18,145 bases of DNA, from assembly GCA_020846515.1 (NCBI GenBank), contig JADLDX010001029.1, forward strand, positions 1 to 18,145, written 5' to 3'. Positions 15,778 to 18,145 of the stretch are shown one piece after another. How positions within the stretch are numbered: the stretch's first letter is position 1; each line of letters starts with the position of its first letter. The notes under the pieces are model-generated. The model was not told where the DNA came from. It worked only from the letters and a program-made list of their open reading frames with translations, and searched no databases. This DNA comes from Pirellulaceae bacterium. Lineage in GTDB: Bacteria; Planctomycetota; Planctomycetia; Pirellulales; Pirellulaceae. A program made the translations under genes and the position numbers.

Positions 15778-16326
15778 TTACAACTGGCCATCCACGCCTA
15801 GTTTATGGAAGAAGTGTTCAATGCTGTCCTGATGTTCCAGCAGCCAATCGATCGAAGGTTCGCCGGTCATAGCTTTGCGGATCACCTTCACGGTGGCTTC
15901 GCGGTTGACATTGAACAGAGCTTGATAGTCGACCTTTTCAACTTCCAAGACGCTTGGATCCAACCAGATTGAATAAATGATACCGAGTTCGTTGGCTTTT
16001 TCCTTGGGGATAATGCCTTGACGCACGGCATCTAAGACACCGTTGGCGATTCCCGCTTGTACTGACCCCATCAGGATATTTGTGTACTTGGCATTGCTGA
16101 CGGTGACTTTGCTGACCATCAGGGTGGCGGGTTTAACCTGGTAGTCGCTGTTGAGAATTGCGAAAACGCGAGTGTGACCTTTGACTTGATCGCCGACCAA
16201 CATGGCCATGGCCTGGCCGACCGGACCATCCAGTTCACCGATCACGATCTCCGGTTCAGCGCAGATGTAGCCAACATCGCCTTCAACCAATGCTTCGCCT
16301 GTGCGCATGCCGATTCGATCAGCCAT
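15778..16326 (-). CDS. fae: Formaldehyde-activating enzyme (Fae) homologue
   Basis: A 182-residue homologue of Fae, which condenses formaldehyde with tetrahydromethanopterin in the cytosol. Family features: TGEALVEGD (9-17), EIVIGELDGPVGQA (26-39), KGHTRVFAI (49-57), VKPATLMVSKVTV (63-75), GSVQAGIANGVLDAV followed by GIIPKEKA, and a C-terminal NREATVKVIRKAM. It is slightly longer than the about 170-residue methylotroph enzyme. The histidine proposed as catalytic acid in Methylobacterium Fae has no counterpart: the first His is residue 51, and Glu24 falls at that position in my alignment from memory. It may therefore be a divergent paralogue with altered chemistry. No other H4MPT-pathway gene is nearby. 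TAAGG lies about nine bases before the start. A microcompartment shell protein was considered and rejected. Confidence 0.85.
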   Translation of the reverse strand: MADRIGMRTGEALVEGDVGYICAEPEIVIGELDGPVGQAMAMLVGDQVKGHTRVFAILNSDYQVKPATLMVSKVTVSNAKYTNILMGSVQAGIANGVLDAVRQGIIPKEKANELGIIYSIWLDPSVLEVEKVDYQALFNVNREATVKVIRKAMTGEPSIDWLLEHQDSIEHFFHKLGVDGQL

Positions 16327-16792
16327 GGATTATTGCCTTATTATGGAAAATGTTTAGATCGGATGGTTTACAATACCGCGTTGCGGACGATCGCGAGCGC
16401 GACGCCAGCGTGCCGACTGTTTGCCAGTTGACTTTCTTGGGCGGATTATCGTCGATGACTATTGATCTGGACAAGTGGGTTGTCAGGTCAGCTACTGTAC
16501 CGATGCCGGAGAGGGTCAGACTCGCCGGAGTGAGTTAGACGGGTCAGCCCCCTGTCGGAAAGGCACTGTGTGATTTTTTCCTGGCCCGTTAGCCAACAGT
16601 CGGTTGGTTCGGTTACACTCGACTAATCACAATACCGTTCGAAGTTAAGCGGTGCTGCGCAAGCTGCCCGATTTGTTCATCAAGAAAACACAGGCAGAAC
16701 GGGGCGGCTCGCGCCGATTCTGCTAAATGTCGATCATACTGCTTGGGATTTGCCGAGCTCAGCGAAGTCGGCCCAAGGAAAAGGCACACGTC
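16327..16792. other. 466-bp divergent intergenic region
   Basis: The region between the Fae-like gene and the ABC ATPase gene, which point away from each other, so it should contain both promoters. I see no open frame with protein-like composition, no repeat matching the other families and no known RNA. Candidate promoter hexamers such as TTGACT near 16430 have no well-spaced partner. The last 20 bases contain the purine-rich AAGGAAAAGG (16775-16784) used by the ATPase gene. Confidence 0.4.
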
Positions 16793-17548
16793 TTGATTTT
16801 TGCGCACGATCTCGTCAAACAATTTCGCTGGGCTGGCAAAGAACTAACTGCCGTCGATCACGTTTCATTCCAAGTTGATTCTGGAGAAGTCTTTGGCCTG
16901 TTGGGGCCAAACGGTGCGGGTAAGACGACGACGCTGCGAATGGTGATGGGCCTGTTGCCACCGGATGAAGGTTATGCAGAAATCGATGGCGTGCGGACGG
17001 GCCCTAACTCGGCTGCCGTACGAGCCAAGATTGGTATGGTCTCGACCAACGATGGCGTCTACCCGTGGTTGAGCGTACGCGAGATGCTCTTGTATTTTGG
17101 CGACCTATATTCACTGGATCCTCGTCTGGCGGAGGAACGCGTAGCACAGTTATCCTCGGCGCTGAGCTTGGATCGTTTTTTGAATCAGCGTTGTAGTACG
17201 CTCAGTACCGGGCAGCGACAGCGAGTCATTCTGGCGCGGGGACTTATGCATGATCCGCCCGTTATGCTGCTGGATGAACCTACGCGAGGTCTGGATGTCG
17301 TGGGTAGTCAAACAGTTTTTGAATTCATCGCTCAGTTAAAACGAAATGGCAAGGCGGTACTGTTGTCGACTCACCGACTGGACGAAGCCGAACGTGTTTG
17401 CGATCGATTTGGCTTGTTGCATCAGGGGCGATTGTTGCACGTCGGCACTTTGCAAGAACTGCGGGCGGCCATCGGCCAGGAACACTTGACTGACATGTTT
17501 TTGAAGATCATGCGTGAGAGTCATGATCAAGAGGCGGCCGCAGGATGA
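16793..17548 (+). CDS. ABC transporter ATP-binding protein (NatA/ABC-2 type)
   Basis: A 251-residue ATPase reading MIFAHDLVKQF. Walker A GPNGAGKTT is at about residues 37-45. Then come the Q-loop region (IGMVSTNDGVYPWLSVREML), signature LSTGQRQR, Walker B VMLLDEPTRGLD and the H-loop STHRLDEAERV. It energises an ABC-2 exporter; NatA-type sodium export is the nearest named analogue, but the substrate is unknown. I chose TTG 16793 because AAGGAAAAGG (16775-16784) lies eight bases upstream and the protein then begins like NatA. The in-frame ATG at 16727 has no ribosome site and adds 22 atypical residues. Its stop overlaps the permease start by four bases (ATGA), so the two are translationally coupled. 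Confidence 0.92.
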   Translation: MIFAHDLVKQFRWAGKELTAVDHVSFQVDSGEVFGLLGPNGAGKTTTLRMVMGLLPPDEGYAEIDGVRTGPNSAAVRAKIGMVSTNDGVYPWLSVREMLLYFGDLYSLDPRLAEERVAQLSSALSLDRFLNQRCSTLSTGQRQRVILARGLMHDPPVMLLDEPTRGLDVVGSQTVFEFIAQLKRNGKAVLLSTHRLDEAERVCDRFGLLHQGRLLHVGTLQELRAAIGQEHLTDMFLKIMRESHDQEAAAG

Positions 17549-18145
17549 ATACTGTGTCGCAACCAGGTCGTATCTTCAGATTGTGTCAGAAAGAACTGCG
17601 TGAGTCGCTGCGTGATCGCCGTACGATTATCACGTTGGTGCTCATGCCCCTGCTGGTCTATCCGCTGCTGAGCATGATTCTGCAGAGACTCCTGCTAACG
17701 ACTTCCACCAATGACGAGGTGGATATCGTGCGCATCGGTCTCGAGGACGCCGAACTGCGTTTCCCTTTGGAGTCGGCGATCGCTGAAGGCAAACATCTGT
17801 TGGCTGTTCGCGGTATGGAGACACTCTCGATCACGCGACCGGATGCGCCGCCGACGATTCTGACCGGCGAGAAAGCCAACGGCCAGGCAGCCGTACAACA
17901 TGTGCTCAAGCAGAACATCGAACTATTTCATGTGCAAAAAAATGGGCGTGGCGAGCTGATAGCCGGTGCCATTGATCTGCTTATTCGTGGTACCGCCTCG
18001 GTGGACGTTAGTCCTTTACGAGATCCCGAGGCTGCGCTTGGTACGGGACAGGAGGCACCGCCCAATGCCACAGGGCCACCGGATGCTTCCAAGGGTGATC
18101 CAAACGCCCCACCCCGCGCACGGCGATCTGAAATCCTGCGTGAAG
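17545..18145 (+). CDS. ABC-2/NatB-type permease, 3' partial
   Basis: The frame starts at ATG 17545 inside the ATPase stop (ATGA overlap) and stays open to the window edge, giving 200 residues. The N-terminus is typical of NatB/ABC-2 permeases: a basic amphipathic segment (FRLCQKELRESLRDRRT) and then the first membrane helix (IITLVLMPLLVYPLLSMIL, about residues 33-51). A large soluble domain follows, in which residues 55-175 look like the extracytoplasmic loop of this family. It becomes Pro/Gly/Asp-rich near the edge (PPNATGPPDASKGDPNAPP, in short blocks). Planctomycete members can carry a fused CPBP intramembrane-protease-like domain at the C-terminus, but that part lies outside the window. 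It pairs with the upstream ATPase. Confidence 0.88.
   Translation, partial: MNTVSQPGRIFRLCQKELRESLRDRRTIITLVLMPLLVYPLLSMILQRLLLTTSTNDEVDIVRIGLEDAELRFPLESAIAEGKHLLAVRGMETLSITRPDAPPTILTGEKANGQAAVQHVLKQNIELFHVQKNGRGELIAGAIDLLIRGTASVDVSPLRDPEAALGTGQEAPPNATGPPDASKGDPNAPPRARRSEILRE

Noticed and set aside
15778..16326. Bacterial microcompartment shell protein
   Set aside because: Planctomycetes do have such proteins and the length is similar, but the GEALV, GPVGQA, KPATLM and KVTV motifs are those of Fae, and no shell-domain signature is seen.
16727..16792. ATG 16727 as the start of the ABC ATPase
   Set aside because: It has no ribosome-binding site and adds 22 residues atypical of the family, while TTG 16793 has a strong purine-rich site at good spacing.

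Overview
The window looks like a chromosome segment from a planctomycete, most likely of the Pirellulales (Rhodopirellula/Pirellula-like). The main reasons are a secreted Cys-rich YTV-domain cell-wall protein, a formaldehyde-activating-enzyme (Fae) homologue, a SMUG1-type uracil-DNA glycosylase, a Tat-exported ThuA-like protein, wide gene spacing with few operons, and several families of short palindromic intergenic repeats. No rRNA, tRNA, CRISPR array, transposase or phage gene was found.

Layout. 1-2616: the 3' end of an unidentified gene, a double palindromic repeat, then two glycosyltransferases (GT11 fucosyltransferase-like and GT2) 23-56 bp apart, probably a remnant or end of a surface-glycan cluster. 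2617-3266: a gene-poor leader, then clpX. 4560-4906: a hairpin and a 114-bp palindrome. 4907-6060: a probable stress pair, a glycine-zipper protein and a YciE/F-type ferritin-like protein. 6192-6536 (minus): a small lipoprotein, divergent from an RluA-family pseudouridine synthase. Two 7-bp tandem arrays separate that synthase from SMUG1. 8920-10242: thiC, followed by A-B-A-B hairpin repeats and a strong terminator that serves the minus-strand YTV gene (10509-12650). 12862-13911: a tRNA-dihydrouridine synthase, divergent from the YTV gene and followed by another copy of the palindromic repeat. 14029-14946 (minus): the ThuA-like protein, divergent from a DUF937 protein, which converges on a Fae-like gene (15778-16326, minus). 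The end of the window holds an ABC ATPase overlapping by 4 bp with the start of its permease.

The genes are mostly independent housekeeping and envelope functions: proteolysis, RNA modification (RluA-type and Dus), DNA repair, thiamine synthesis, cell wall and C1 chemistry. Only GT11-GT2, glycine-zipper/ferritin-like and ATPase/permease look like functional pairs. I see no convincing new multi-gene system. The points most worth follow-up are the Fae homologue with no histidine in its N-terminal 50 residues, the heptanucleotide arrays around the RluA/SMUG1 junction, the dispersed palindrome family, and the architecture of the YTV wall protein.
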